Shown piece by piece: positions 6,442 through 13,297 of a stretch of 13,297 nucleotides of DNA. The notes beneath the pieces are model-generated. The model was given only the letters and a program-made list of their open reading frames with translations. It searched no databases and was not told where the DNA came from. The translations under genes and the position numbers were made by a program. The stretch is from Bacteroidales bacterium (GTDB lineage Bacteria > Bacteroidota > Bacteroidia > Bacteroidales > VadinHA17), in NCBI GenBank assembly GCA_027451265.1, contig DAIDJT010000038.1:1-13297 (forward strand), written 5' to 3'. Each line of letters starts with the position of its first letter. Positions within the stretch are counted from its first letter, which is position 1.

Positions 6442-7614
6442 TTGATAGGGGTCATCACCCCGGAGATAAGTGAGGCGAGCGCCCGTGATTACCTTGACGA
6501 GCTGGCATTTCTCGCAGAGACTGCCGGTGCCGTTCCTGTCAGGAAGTTCCTCCAGCGGGTTGAACATCCCAATCCCCGTACATTTGTGAACAAGGGTAAG
6601 ATTGAGGAGATAGCCGCGTTTGTTGCTGCCAGTGAGATAACCCTTGCAATTTTTGATGATGAGCTCACTCCCAGCCAGATGCGCAATATCGAGAAGGAGC
6701 TCAACTGCCGCAGCATTGACCGCACAAATCTCATCCTTGACATTTTTGCCGGCAGGGCGCGCACATCGCACGCCCGTACACAGGTGGAACTGGCACAGTA
6801 CCAGTACCTTCTTCCAAGGCTTACCGGCATGTGGACTCACCTCGAGCGTCAGCGCGGAGGCATCGGGCTGCGCGGCCCCGGTGAAACCGAGATAGAGACT
6901 GACCGCCGAATCATTCGTGACAAGATCACAAAGCTGAAAGAACAGCTCAAGAAGATTGACACACAGATGAATACCCGCCGCAAGGGGAGGGAGAAGATGG
7001 TTCGGGTTGCCCTGGTTGGCTACACCAACGTTGGGAAATCAACCCTGATGAACCAGGTAAGCAAGAGTGATCTCTTTGCTGAAAACAAGCTTTTTGCCAC
7101 CCTTGACACCACGGTGCGGAAGGTGGTGCTTGGCAACCTCCCTTTCCTTCTCTCGGATACGGTAGGGTTCATCCGCAAGCTGCCGCATGACCTGGTGGAG
7201 TCATTCAAGTCAACCCTCGACGAGGTAAGGGAGGCAGACCTGCTGCTGCATGTGATTGACATATCGCACCCGGGTTTTGAAGATCAGATGGCAGTTGTCA
7301 ATGCCACCCTCGGGGAGCTCGGGTCTCTCAATAAACCGACGATTCTTGTCTTCAACAAAACGGACCTGTTCACTTTTACCCGGAAGGATGATGATGATCT
7401 CACCCCGGTGAAAAAGGAGAATCTTTCGCTGGATGACCTGCGGAAAACATGGATGGCGCACGCCGGCGACCAGCGCACGGTCTTCATCTCGGCCAAAAAG
7501 CGCGATAATCTTGAAGAACTGAGACGGATGCTGTACGAGGAAGTAAAAAAGATCCACGTGCTACGTTATCCCTACAATGATTTCCTGTTTGAGTCTGAGG
7601 AGCCTGTCATTTAA
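6442..7614 (+). CDS. hflX: GTPase HflX
   Basis: A 390-residue HflX, the GTPase that binds the 50S subunit and splits stalled or stress-inactivated ribosomes. The N-terminal HflX domain includes NPRTFVNKGK at about 44-53 and the family signature GPGETEIETDRR at 145-156, followed by a charged helical linker. The G domain follows: G1 GYTNVGKST (193-201), G3 DTVGF (239-243), G4 NKTD (305-308) and G5 SAKK (350-353). All key residues are intact, and the length is at the short end for the family (E. coli about 426). The start is doubtful. The first standard start codon is TTG at 6442, but the four codons before it read ERAV, which fits the conserved HflX N-terminus. An in-frame stop lies at 6421-6423, leaving ATA (6427) as the only near-start upstream. 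It is convergent with asd, and the 3' ends overlap by 8 bases. Confidence 0.95.
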   Translation: MIGVITPEISEASARDYLDELAFLAETAGAVPVRKFLQRVEHPNPRTFVNKGKIEEIAAFVAASEITLAIFDDELTPSQMRNIEKELNCRSIDRTNLILDIFAGRARTSHARTQVELAQYQYLLPRLTGMWTHLERQRGGIGLRGPGETEIETDRRIIRDKITKLKEQLKKIDTQMNTRRKGREKMVRVALVGYTNVGKSTLMNQVSKSDLFAENKLFATLDTTVRKVVLGNLPFLLSDTVGFIRKLPHDLVESFKSTLDEVREADLLLHVIDISHPGFEDQMAVVNATLGELGSLNKPTILVFNKTDLFTFTRKDDDDLTPVKKENLSLDDLRKTWMAHAGDQRTVFISAKKRDNLEELRRMLYEEVKKIHVLRYPYNDFLFESEEPVI

Positions 7615-8599
7615 GCAGGCCTGCGGACATCATGTACTCTGCAATCTGAACCGCGTTGGTTGCGGCGCCCTTTCGTATGTTATCAGCCACAACCCACAAA
7701 TTGAGGGTCTTCTCCTGTGAGAAATCACGCCTGAGCCTGCCTACGTATACCTCATCATGGTCATGGGCGATCAGCGGCATGGGATATTTGTTCTGTGAAG
7801 GATCATCATAAAGGATAACACCCGGGGTGGAAGAGAGCAGCGCCCTTACCCTGTCAAGGTCAAATTCCCTTGCAAACTCTATGTTGACTGCCTCGGAGTG
7901 TCCTCCCGTCACCGGTACTCTGACAGCGGTGGCAGTGATTTTTATCTCCTCGTCATTCAGTATCTTGCGTGTTTCATTCACAAGTTTCATCTCCTCCCTG
8001 GTGTAACCGTTATCAAGGAATACATCGCACTGCGGGATACAGTTAAGGTCGATGGGGTGGGGGTAAGCCATTTCGCCGGTCAGTCCGCGCCGTTCGTTTT
8101 CGAGCTGTGTGACGGCCCTGACGCCGGTGCCGCTTACAGACTGGTATGTTGAAATTACGAGCCTCCTGATACCATATTCCCTGTGCAGAGGTGCTATGGC
8201 CATCAGCATCTGTATTGTGGAGCAGTTGGGATTGGCAATTATTTGTGTTTCAGCGCTGATAGCAGCAGCATTAATCTCAGGAACCACAAGAGGTATCCCC
8301 GGTTCCATCCGCCAGGCTGAGGAATTGTCAATAACCTTTGTACCATTCTCGGCGAAGACCGGAGCCCATTCCTTTGATACCGAAGCGCCGGCGGAGAAAA
8401 TGGCTACATCAGGAATTGCTTCAACTGCCTCCATAACACTTAGCACCCTTACCGGCTTGCCTCTGAATATCACTTCTTTGCCGGCCGAGCGTTCCGATGC
8501 GGCCGGAAAGAGTCTGTCTACAGGAAACTGTCTCTCTTCAAGAACCTTCAGCATCATTCTGCCAACCATTCCCGTGGCGCCGACAACTGCTACTTTCAT
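7607..8599 (-). CDS. asd: Aspartate-semialdehyde dehydrogenase
   Basis: A 330-residue Asd. It reduces beta-aspartyl phosphate to aspartate semialdehyde with NADPH, the branch-point step for lysine, diaminopimelate (cell wall), threonine and methionine. The Rossmann loop is GATGMVG at residues 7-13. The catalytic cysteine is Cys126 in NPNCST, Gln153 lies in TYQSVSGTG, and His234 with Arg227 lies in RVPVTGGH. The length and sequence style fit the shorter Asd type found in Gram-positives and Bacteroidetes rather than the E. coli form of about 367 residues. The ATG at 8599 is well supported, since the Rossmann loop starts six residues in. It is transcribed alone, divergent from the lamin-tail gene and convergent with hflX. 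All active-site residues are present. Confidence 0.96.
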   Translation of the reverse strand: MKVAVVGATGMVGRMMLKVLEERQFPVDRLFPAASERSAGKEVIFRGKPVRVLSVMEAVEAIPDVAIFSAGASVSKEWAPVFAENGTKVIDNSSAWRMEPGIPLVVPEINAAAISAETQIIANPNCSTIQMLMAIAPLHREYGIRRLVISTYQSVSGTGVRAVTQLENERRGLTGEMAYPHPIDLNCIPQCDVFLDNGYTREEMKLVNETRKILNDEEIKITATAVRVPVTGGHSEAVNIEFAREFDLDRVRALLSSTPGVILYDDPSQNKYPMPLIAHDHDEVYVGRLRRDFSQEKTLNLWVVADNIRKGAATNAVQIAEYMMSAGLLK

Positions 8600-8651
8600 T
8601 TTTTTCGTGTTTTAAAAAATTATGCGAACTTTATTATGAGAAAAAGTGCGA

Positions 8652-8659
8652 CAAATTTA
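8652..8659 (-). promoter_or_regulatory. Probable -7 box for asd
   Basis: The minus strand reads TAAATTTG, an exact TAnnTTTG match, 52 bases before the asd ATG. No TTG is found 19-21 bases upstream. It lies in the 81-base divergent gap between asd and the lamin-tail gene, where I find no matching box on the plus strand. Confidence 0.4.
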
Positions 8660-8680
8660 ATCCTTTTTTAGTCCCGCTGC

Positions 8681-10381
8681 ATGAAAAAGATTATACTGTT
8701 GCCGTTATTGCCATTGTATCTGTCTGTTACGGCACAGACCGGAAGTGCTGCCCATGATTACCCGGTAACGGGCGGTATTGTGATAACCGAGATAATGGCC
8801 GATCCCACTCCTACACGGGGCTTGCCTGAGCGCGAGTACCTCGAGATATTCTGCCGTGCCACAGATACACTTGAGATCAGTGGCATTATGCTTATTGCCG
8901 GAAGTGATACGGCATATCTTCCTGATGGTGCGATGGCTCCCGGGGAACGGATCATTCTCTGTTCCACCGGAAGCAGGAATGACCTTCTTCCCTATGGCAG
9001 GGTCATGGCAATCAAATCGTTTCCGTCACTGAATGATACAGGAGAGATGATAGTCCTCCGGACGCCTGAAGGTTCCCTGGTACATTCGGTTCTCTACAGC
9101 CCGGTGTTTCTGGGAGACGGGCCAAGGTCCGGAGGTGGATGGTCTGCCGAGCTCACTGACACGGGTAATCCGTTTCATGAACCATGGGCCTGGGGTCCGT
9201 CATCGGATCCCTCAGGTGGCACGCCGGGAAGGGCCAATTCAACCATTGTCACCGTTCCTGATACGAGATGCCCTCGCGTCATCGCTTCCTGGCCTGTATC
9301 GAAGGTAATGGTAGCAGTGCTCTTTGACGAAACCGTTATGATGGCGGATGCCGGTTCATGGCTTGCCGATGGCAGGCAGACACAACCTGCAATCTCCGGC
9401 GATGCTGCAGACCGCACCGTAATGGTTCCTCTCAAGGAAGAAATTCAGCCGGGCAGGGTAATGACCCTGCTGATCCCCGTTAATGTCACAGATTTTGCCG
9501 GCAATGGGGCCTGCCCCGGCGAGGTCAGAACAGGACTGCCTTCTGAGCCTCTGCCCGGAGAGATCATGTTTAATGAACTTATGCCTGACCCTGCCCAGGG
9601 ATGCAGCGAGTACACCGAGCTGTTCAACAATTCGGAGAAGATATTTGATCTGTCAGCCCTCCTGCTTGCCGGCAGCAGCAAGGCGAAGGCAACGGCCATA
9701 ACTGCAACGCACCGTCAGCTTTTACCCGGAGGCTATGTGGCACTCACCACGGGCACTGAAGAGTTCGCCGACATTTACCCATGCGCCGATGAACATTCCG
9801 TGTTCCGTGCCGAACGCCTCCCGGCATTGCCTGACGATGGCGGAACGCTGATACTCTATGACAGGAATATTACCATCATTGACCGGGTTGATTACAGCCC
9901 CGCAATGCATATGATCTTTCTTTCCGGTACCAGGGGAGTGGCACTTGAAAAGGTTATACCGGGTTCTGCATCTGACGTTCAGTCTAACTGGCATTCAGCC
10001 ACCGGCAACTGCAACTTTGGCACCCCCGGGGCACCGAATTCGGTCATGATTGATGACAGCAGCGAAGAAGAGGGTCTTTCCCTGTCGTCAGGAAGAATTT
10101 CGCCTGACGGCGACGGGTTTGAGGATGTGGTCTCAGTGGGGGTTTTCCCGGGAGGGGAGGAGAATGTCATTTCGGTGACTGTCTTCAATGACCGTGGTTA
10201 CCCGGTAAGACGACTGGCGGAGCGGGTTACGGCAGGCGCTGGTGCCAGCTTTGCATGGGATGGCCTGACGGACAACGGTGCGAGGCTGCCGGCAGGTTTA
10301 TACATGGTAATTGCTGAATCAATCAACACTGCCGGATCATCGCGGCGGTGGAAGAAGGTATGTGCCCTTCTCTACAGGTGA
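8681..10381 (+). CDS. Secreted protein with two lamin-tail domains
   Basis: A 566-residue exported protein. The signal peptide covers about residues 1-18 (MKKIILLPLLPLYLSVTAQ). Two lamin-tail (LTD) units follow. The first, about 31-186, opens with GGIVITEIMADPTP and closes with GTPGRANS. The second, about 292-454, opens with GEIMFNELMPDP and closes with GTPGAPNS. Between them, about 198-285, is an Ig-like domain (PRVIASWPVSKVMVAVLFDETV). After the linker comes SPDGDGFED (474-482) and a FlgD-type Ig fold (about 495-566: VTVFNDRGYPVRRL, WDGLTDNGARLPAGLYMV). LTD proteins of this kind are common on Bacteroidetes surfaces and are often linked to other modules. No nuclease, protease or glycosidase motif is seen here. 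I cannot see a canonical T9SS C-terminal signal. An adhesive or structural surface role is inferred. Confidence 0.85.
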   Translation: MKKIILLPLLPLYLSVTAQTGSAAHDYPVTGGIVITEIMADPTPTRGLPEREYLEIFCRATDTLEISGIMLIAGSDTAYLPDGAMAPGERIILCSTGSRNDLLPYGRVMAIKSFPSLNDTGEMIVLRTPEGSLVHSVLYSPVFLGDGPRSGGGWSAELTDTGNPFHEPWAWGPSSDPSGGTPGRANSTIVTVPDTRCPRVIASWPVSKVMVAVLFDETVMMADAGSWLADGRQTQPAISGDAADRTVMVPLKEEIQPGRVMTLLIPVNVTDFAGNGACPGEVRTGLPSEPLPGEIMFNELMPDPAQGCSEYTELFNNSEKIFDLSALLLAGSSKAKATAITATHRQLLPGGYVALTTGTEEFADIYPCADEHSVFRAERLPALPDDGGTLILYDRNITIIDRVDYSPAMHMIFLSGTRGVALEKVIPGSASDVQSNWHSATGNCNFGTPGAPNSVMIDDSSEEEGLSLSSGRISPDGDGFEDVVSVGVFPGGEENVISVTVFNDRGYPVRRLAERVTAGAGASFAWDGLTDNGARLPAGLYMVIAESINTAGSSRRWKKVCALLYR

Positions 10382-10391
10382 AATAAAGGGT

Positions 10392-11201
10392 TCAGAGAGC
10401 TGCGATGAGCTCCTTCATGATCCGCGTCATCTTCTCTTCGCTGTGCTCGGCAGCCATCTGGACCGATTCATGAGTTGTGTATTCGATCTTTCCTTCAACA
10501 CCGAGATCAGTGATGATGCTGACTGCAAAAACGGGAAGGTTCATATGCCTTGCGGTTATAACCTCCGGCACTGTTGACATACCCACGGCATCTGCCCCTA
10601 TTACCCGGAAGAACCTGTATTCGGCCGGGGTCTCGAAGGTAGGGCCGGTAGTGGAAAGATATACTCCCCTGGTGACAGGTATGCCAAGTCCGGCAGCTAT
10701 TTTCTCCGCCTTCTCCATAAGCTTTTTGTCATAGGGTTCACTCATATCCGGGAAACGGGGACCTATGCGGTCATCATTGGGCCCGATCAGCGGATTGGCA
10801 ACAAGGCAGATATGATCTTCCAGGATCATGATATCTCCGATCCTGAAGTTGGGATTGACTCCTCCTGCTGCATTGGAGAGGAACAGTGCCCTGATTCCCA
10901 GTTCTTTCATGACCCTGATCGGGAATGTGACCTGTTCAGAACCGTAACCCTCGTAATAGTGAAAACGGCCCTTCATTGCAACCACCTTCTTGCCGCCGAA
11001 GTCGCCGTATATTAGCTTTCCTGCATGGCCCTGAACTGTTGACACAGGGAAATCGGGTATGTCCTTATAGGGAATTTCAACCTGGATATCTATCTCTGCC
11101 GTCAGGCCGCCCAGTCCGGTTCCGAGGACTATGCCAGCCTCGGGATCCTTAATGCCCTTTGAACTAAGGAAATCAGCAGTCTTGATAATCTTTTCCAGCA
11201 T
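10392..11201 (-). CDS. punA: Purine nucleoside phosphorylase, trimeric type
   Basis: A 269-residue member of the trimeric (PNP-I) family. It splits purine (deoxy)nucleosides with phosphate to free base and ribose-1-phosphate, for purine salvage. Phosphate and ribose site motifs are GTGLGG (27-32), GRFHYYEG with His81 (78-85), NAAGG (110-114) and GMST with Met208 (207-210). Base recognition uses Glu190 in GPTFET (186-191). The position equivalent to human Asn243 is Asp232 here (SIITDLGV), which could widen base preference. The length is typical of the family. The gene is last of a probable sppA-lpxK-PNP operon. Its start overlaps the lpxK end by 29 bases, so translation is probably coupled. 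The stop lies 10 bases from the convergent lamin-tail gene, with no clear terminator between. Confidence 0.95.
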   Translation of the reverse strand: MLEKIIKTADFLSSKGIKDPEAGIVLGTGLGGLTAEIDIQVEIPYKDIPDFPVSTVQGHAGKLIYGDFGGKKVVAMKGRFHYYEGYGSEQVTFPIRVMKELGIRALFLSNAAGGVNPNFRIGDIMILEDHICLVANPLIGPNDDRIGPRFPDMSEPYDKKLMEKAEKIAAGLGIPVTRGVYLSTTGPTFETPAEYRFFRVIGADAVGMSTVPEVITARHMNLPVFAVSIITDLGVEGKIEYTTHESVQMAAEHSEEKMTRIMKELIAAL

Positions 11202-12237
11202 ATGAGTATACTTTTTTTAAAAAGAGTTCTTCATTTTCAATGAATTGCACCCTGACAGGCAGATAATGCAATGCCTGCCTGACATGGTCTGCAATATTAG
11301 TGAATTCTTTTAACCTGACGCCATCCTTGGAAGTGGTGACAATTATTTTGTCGGGACCGGTCATTGAATCAAAGGCTGAGGTAATTCTGACTGAATCAGC
11401 CATTGTGTAAGCATGGTGATCAGGGAAGGCGATATGTTCGATATGTCCTGCGATCCCTTCAAGGTAATCTGCAAGAGGAGCGGGGTTGGCTATCCCGGTT
11501 ACAAGCAGGATTGAGGTCGAGCGTGTTATCTGGCCGCTGCTGTCACTGAAGAGGTGAAGAGGCCGTCCGTAATCAAGAGTCGTGAAGAAAACGGGCCCGC
11601 GTACGCCAGCCTCCAGCAGTTCTTTACTTATCATCTCCCTGGCGTCTGCGGAGACTGCTCCGGGAGTTTTAGTTACTATAACGATATCGGTCCGCCTTAC
11701 GGCCCTGATGTGCTCACGAAGCATCCCCAGCGGCAGAAGGTGGTCACGGGTCATCAGCCTGGCCCAGTCGGTCAGGATGATATTCATCCCGGCCTTCACG
11801 GCCCTGTGCTGGAAGCCGTCATCCAGTATCACTGCCCCGGCATCGGGAAAAGTCCGCATGATTTCCCTGATACCGTTGACCCGGTCGCGGTCAACGAATA
11901 CCTGCACCCCGGTAAGGCTCTGTGCCATCAGCAGAGGTTCATCTCCCGAAGCGGCAACTGTACTTTCAGGAGTGACTCTCATGAATCCGCGGCTCCTGCG
12001 CAGGTAGCCACGGCTGAGCACTGCCACCGGTGTCTTTGATGAAAGTTTTTCTGCAAGGTAAATCACGTGAGGTGTCTTGCCTGTACCGCCGGCAGTGATG
12101 TTTCCGACACAAATTACCGGTACGTTCAATGAATGGCTCCGCAGCAGGCCCAGGTCATAGAGCCGGTTCCTTACAGCCACGGCTGCGCCATATAGCTGAG
12201 AGGCGGTCCACAAAAGGAGCTTCCACGGCATTATCAT
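11173..12237 (-). CDS. lpxK: Tetraacyldisaccharide 4'-kinase
   Basis: A 354-residue LpxK. It phosphorylates the 4' position of the tetraacyl disaccharide-1-phosphate, a late step of lipid A synthesis at the inner face of the inner membrane. A hydrophobic, basic N-terminal helix (about 1-25) would anchor it. The Walker A loop is GNITAGGTGKTP at 45-56, followed by LSRGYLRRSRGF (74-85), GDEPLLM (98-104) and the DDGFQHR motif at 139-145, all family hallmarks. The length is close to that of other LpxK proteins. The ATG at 12237 is separated from the sppA stop by one base, so the two are almost certainly in one operon. The 3' end runs 29 bases into the PNP gene. Its presence indicates a Gram-negative, lipid A-making organism. 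Confidence 0.96.
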   Translation of the reverse strand: MIMPWKLLLWTASQLYGAAVAVRNRLYDLGLLRSHSLNVPVICVGNITAGGTGKTPHVIYLAEKLSSKTPVAVLSRGYLRRSRGFMRVTPESTVAASGDEPLLMAQSLTGVQVFVDRDRVNGIREIMRTFPDAGAVILDDGFQHRAVKAGMNIILTDWARLMTRDHLLPLGMLREHIRAVRRTDIVIVTKTPGAVSADAREMISKELLEAGVRGPVFFTTLDYGRPLHLFSDSSGQITRSTSILLVTGIANPAPLADYLEGIAGHIEHIAFPDHHAYTMADSVRITSAFDSMTGPDKIIVTTSKDGVRLKEFTNIADHVRQALHYLPVRVQFIENEELFLKKVYSYAGKDYQDC

Positions 12238-12238
12238 C

Positions 12239-13297
12239 CTAACGGATTTCCAGGTAATAGGGCATGGCAGCCTGTATTCCGCCGGAAGAAATGATATCCT
12301 TCAGGTCAAAGTAGTACCTTGATACCTCACCCAGTTCCTTGCGAATGGCTTTTGCCCTTAAGTCACCCGTAAATTCCCTTAGCAATTTCGTGTAGAGGTC
12401 GGTTGATTCGGGCTTTTCTATAGTCCGGTACTCATCAAGTCCGGCAAGCGAGGCAGCTTCCTTTACGGCGTCGGCAAGTCCGCCGAATGAGTCAACCAAT
12501 CCGATGGGAATTGCATCTGCGCCGCTCCATACATGGCCCTGTCCGATGCTGTCGACTGCTGTCTGCCTCATGCTCCTGCCTTCAGCGACTACACCGGTGA
12601 ATGTGCTGTAAGTCCGTTCAACATTGGCCTGCAGGGCATCCTTTTCGAAGGCATTGAGTGGTCGTGTGAGTGACGGGGAGTCGGAATAGGCGTTGGTACG
12701 CACCACGTCAGAGCTTATGCCCAGCTTATTGTCGAAGAGGGCCTGGGCGTTGGGGATGAGGCCATAAACACCTATTGAACCGGTGACCGTTACCGGTGAT
12801 GCCATTATCCTGCGCGCGGCGGCAGCGATATAGTAACCGCCGCTGGCGGCATAGTTGCCCATTGAGACAACAACCGGTTTGACACTGTCAGTAAGCCCTA
12901 CCTCTCGCCATATGATGTCGGAAGCAATTGCGCTGCCGCCGCGCGAGTTGACCCTGAATACAACAGCCTTCACCGTTGAGTCAAGGCGGAGCTTGCGTAA
13001 CTCTTCCGCATACCTGTTACCACCGATGTTGGTGTCATCACCGTCGCCATTGACGATGCTCCCCTCGGCGAAGAGAACCGCAATTTTGCCCTTTCCTGCG
13101 GCAGAAGTATGCTTTGCCGGAACATTTGAGTACTTTGACATTGAGACATAGCTGATCTTTTTGTCCTTGTCAATTCCTGCGGCCGTCCTGATGCTGTCTT
13201 CCAGCTGGTCACGGTAGATGGTACCGTCAATCAGTCCTGCGCCGGTCATGAGTGCTGCGTCATATCCCGCAAGCGAATCAGCAAGACTCATGATCTT
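12239..13297 (-). CDS. sppA: Signal peptide peptidase SppA (protease IV), 5' part missing
   Basis: The C-terminal 352 codons or so of an SppA-type serine protease; the frame stays open to the window edge. SppA is a membrane-bound protease that degrades cleaved signal peptides and other small peptides. The long form is about 590-620 residues, so roughly the N-terminal 40 percent, including the membrane anchor and the domain that carries the catalytic lysine (Lys209 in E. coli), lies outside. Visible are the S49 motifs FRVNSRGGSA, near residue 112 counting from the Met at 13291, and MGNYAASGGYYIA near 144-155. The nucleophile is the Ser at about 150, followed by TGSIGVYG. The usual Pro of NSPGG is Arg here. 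The stop is one base from the lpxK start, making sppA the first visible gene of the operon. Confidence 0.93.
   Translation of the reverse strand, partial: KIMSLADSLAGYDAALMTGAGLIDGTIYRDQLEDSIRTAAGIDKDKKISYVSMSKYSNVPAKHTSAAGKGKIAVLFAEGSIVNGDGDDTNIGGNRYAEELRKLRLDSTVKAVVFRVNSRGGSAIASDIIWREVGLTDSVKPVVVSMGNYAASGGYYIAAAARRIMASPVTVTGSIGVYGLIPNAQALFDNKLGISSDVVRTNAYSDSPSLTRPLNAFEKDALQANVERTYSTFTGVVAEGRSMRQTAVDSIGQGHVWSGADAIPIGLVDSFGGLADAVKEAASLAGLDEYRTIEKPESTDLYTKLLREFTGDLRAKAIRKELGEVSRYYFDLKDIISSGGIQAAMPYYLEIR

Noticed and set aside
8109..8615. Plus-strand open frame of 168 codons antisense to asd
   Set aside because: Asd has all its active-site residues on the minus strand; the plus-strand product is Thr/Ala/Ser-rich low complexity without a known motif.
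11554..12039. Two plus-strand open frames antisense to lpxK
   Set aside because: LpxK motifs are intact on the minus strand, and neither antisense product shows a domain or start signal.

Overview
The window reads as chromosomal DNA from a member of the Bacteroidota, probably Bacteroidales-like and not a species I can name. The evidence is the promoter signature TTG-N20-TAnnTTTG seen upstream of two genes, the general lack of Shine-Dalgarno sequences, Bacteroidetes-style proteins (short TonB-domain protein, lamin-tail surface protein, trimeric purine nucleoside phosphorylase) and the compact sppA-lpxK-PNP gene order. Both ends are cut: sppA runs off the right edge.

Layout. (1) 1-2226: a well-formed promoter drives two overlapping genes for predicted lipoproteins of unknown function. 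(2) 2227-4105: a visibly AT-richer segment with a class II Fic AMP-transferase gene, a frameshifted and truncated tyrosine-recombinase (integrase) remnant, and a cluster of inverted heptamer repeats, lying against the 3' end of a tRNA-Ala(GGC) gene that has its own terminator. This looks like the worn end of an integrated element. (3) 4237-6308: divergent from the tRNA, a TonB-domain protein and a conserved lipoprotein, each followed by a rho-independent terminator. (4) 6427-8659: hflX (ribosome-rescue GTPase) and asd (aspartate-semialdehyde dehydrogenase), convergent and overlapping at their 3' ends. (5) 8681-10381: a secreted protein with two lamin-tail domains and a FlgD-like C-terminal fold. 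(6) 10392-13297, minus strand: sppA-lpxK-PNP, tightly packed and probably one operon.

Most of the window is ordinary housekeeping and envelope content. The least ordinary parts are the tRNA-side integrase remnant with its repeat cluster, the stand-alone Fic gene, the uncharacterised lipoprotein pair, the unusual initiation region of hflX, and an Asp at the base-specificity position of the PNP. I see no clear novel multi-gene defence or biosynthetic system.
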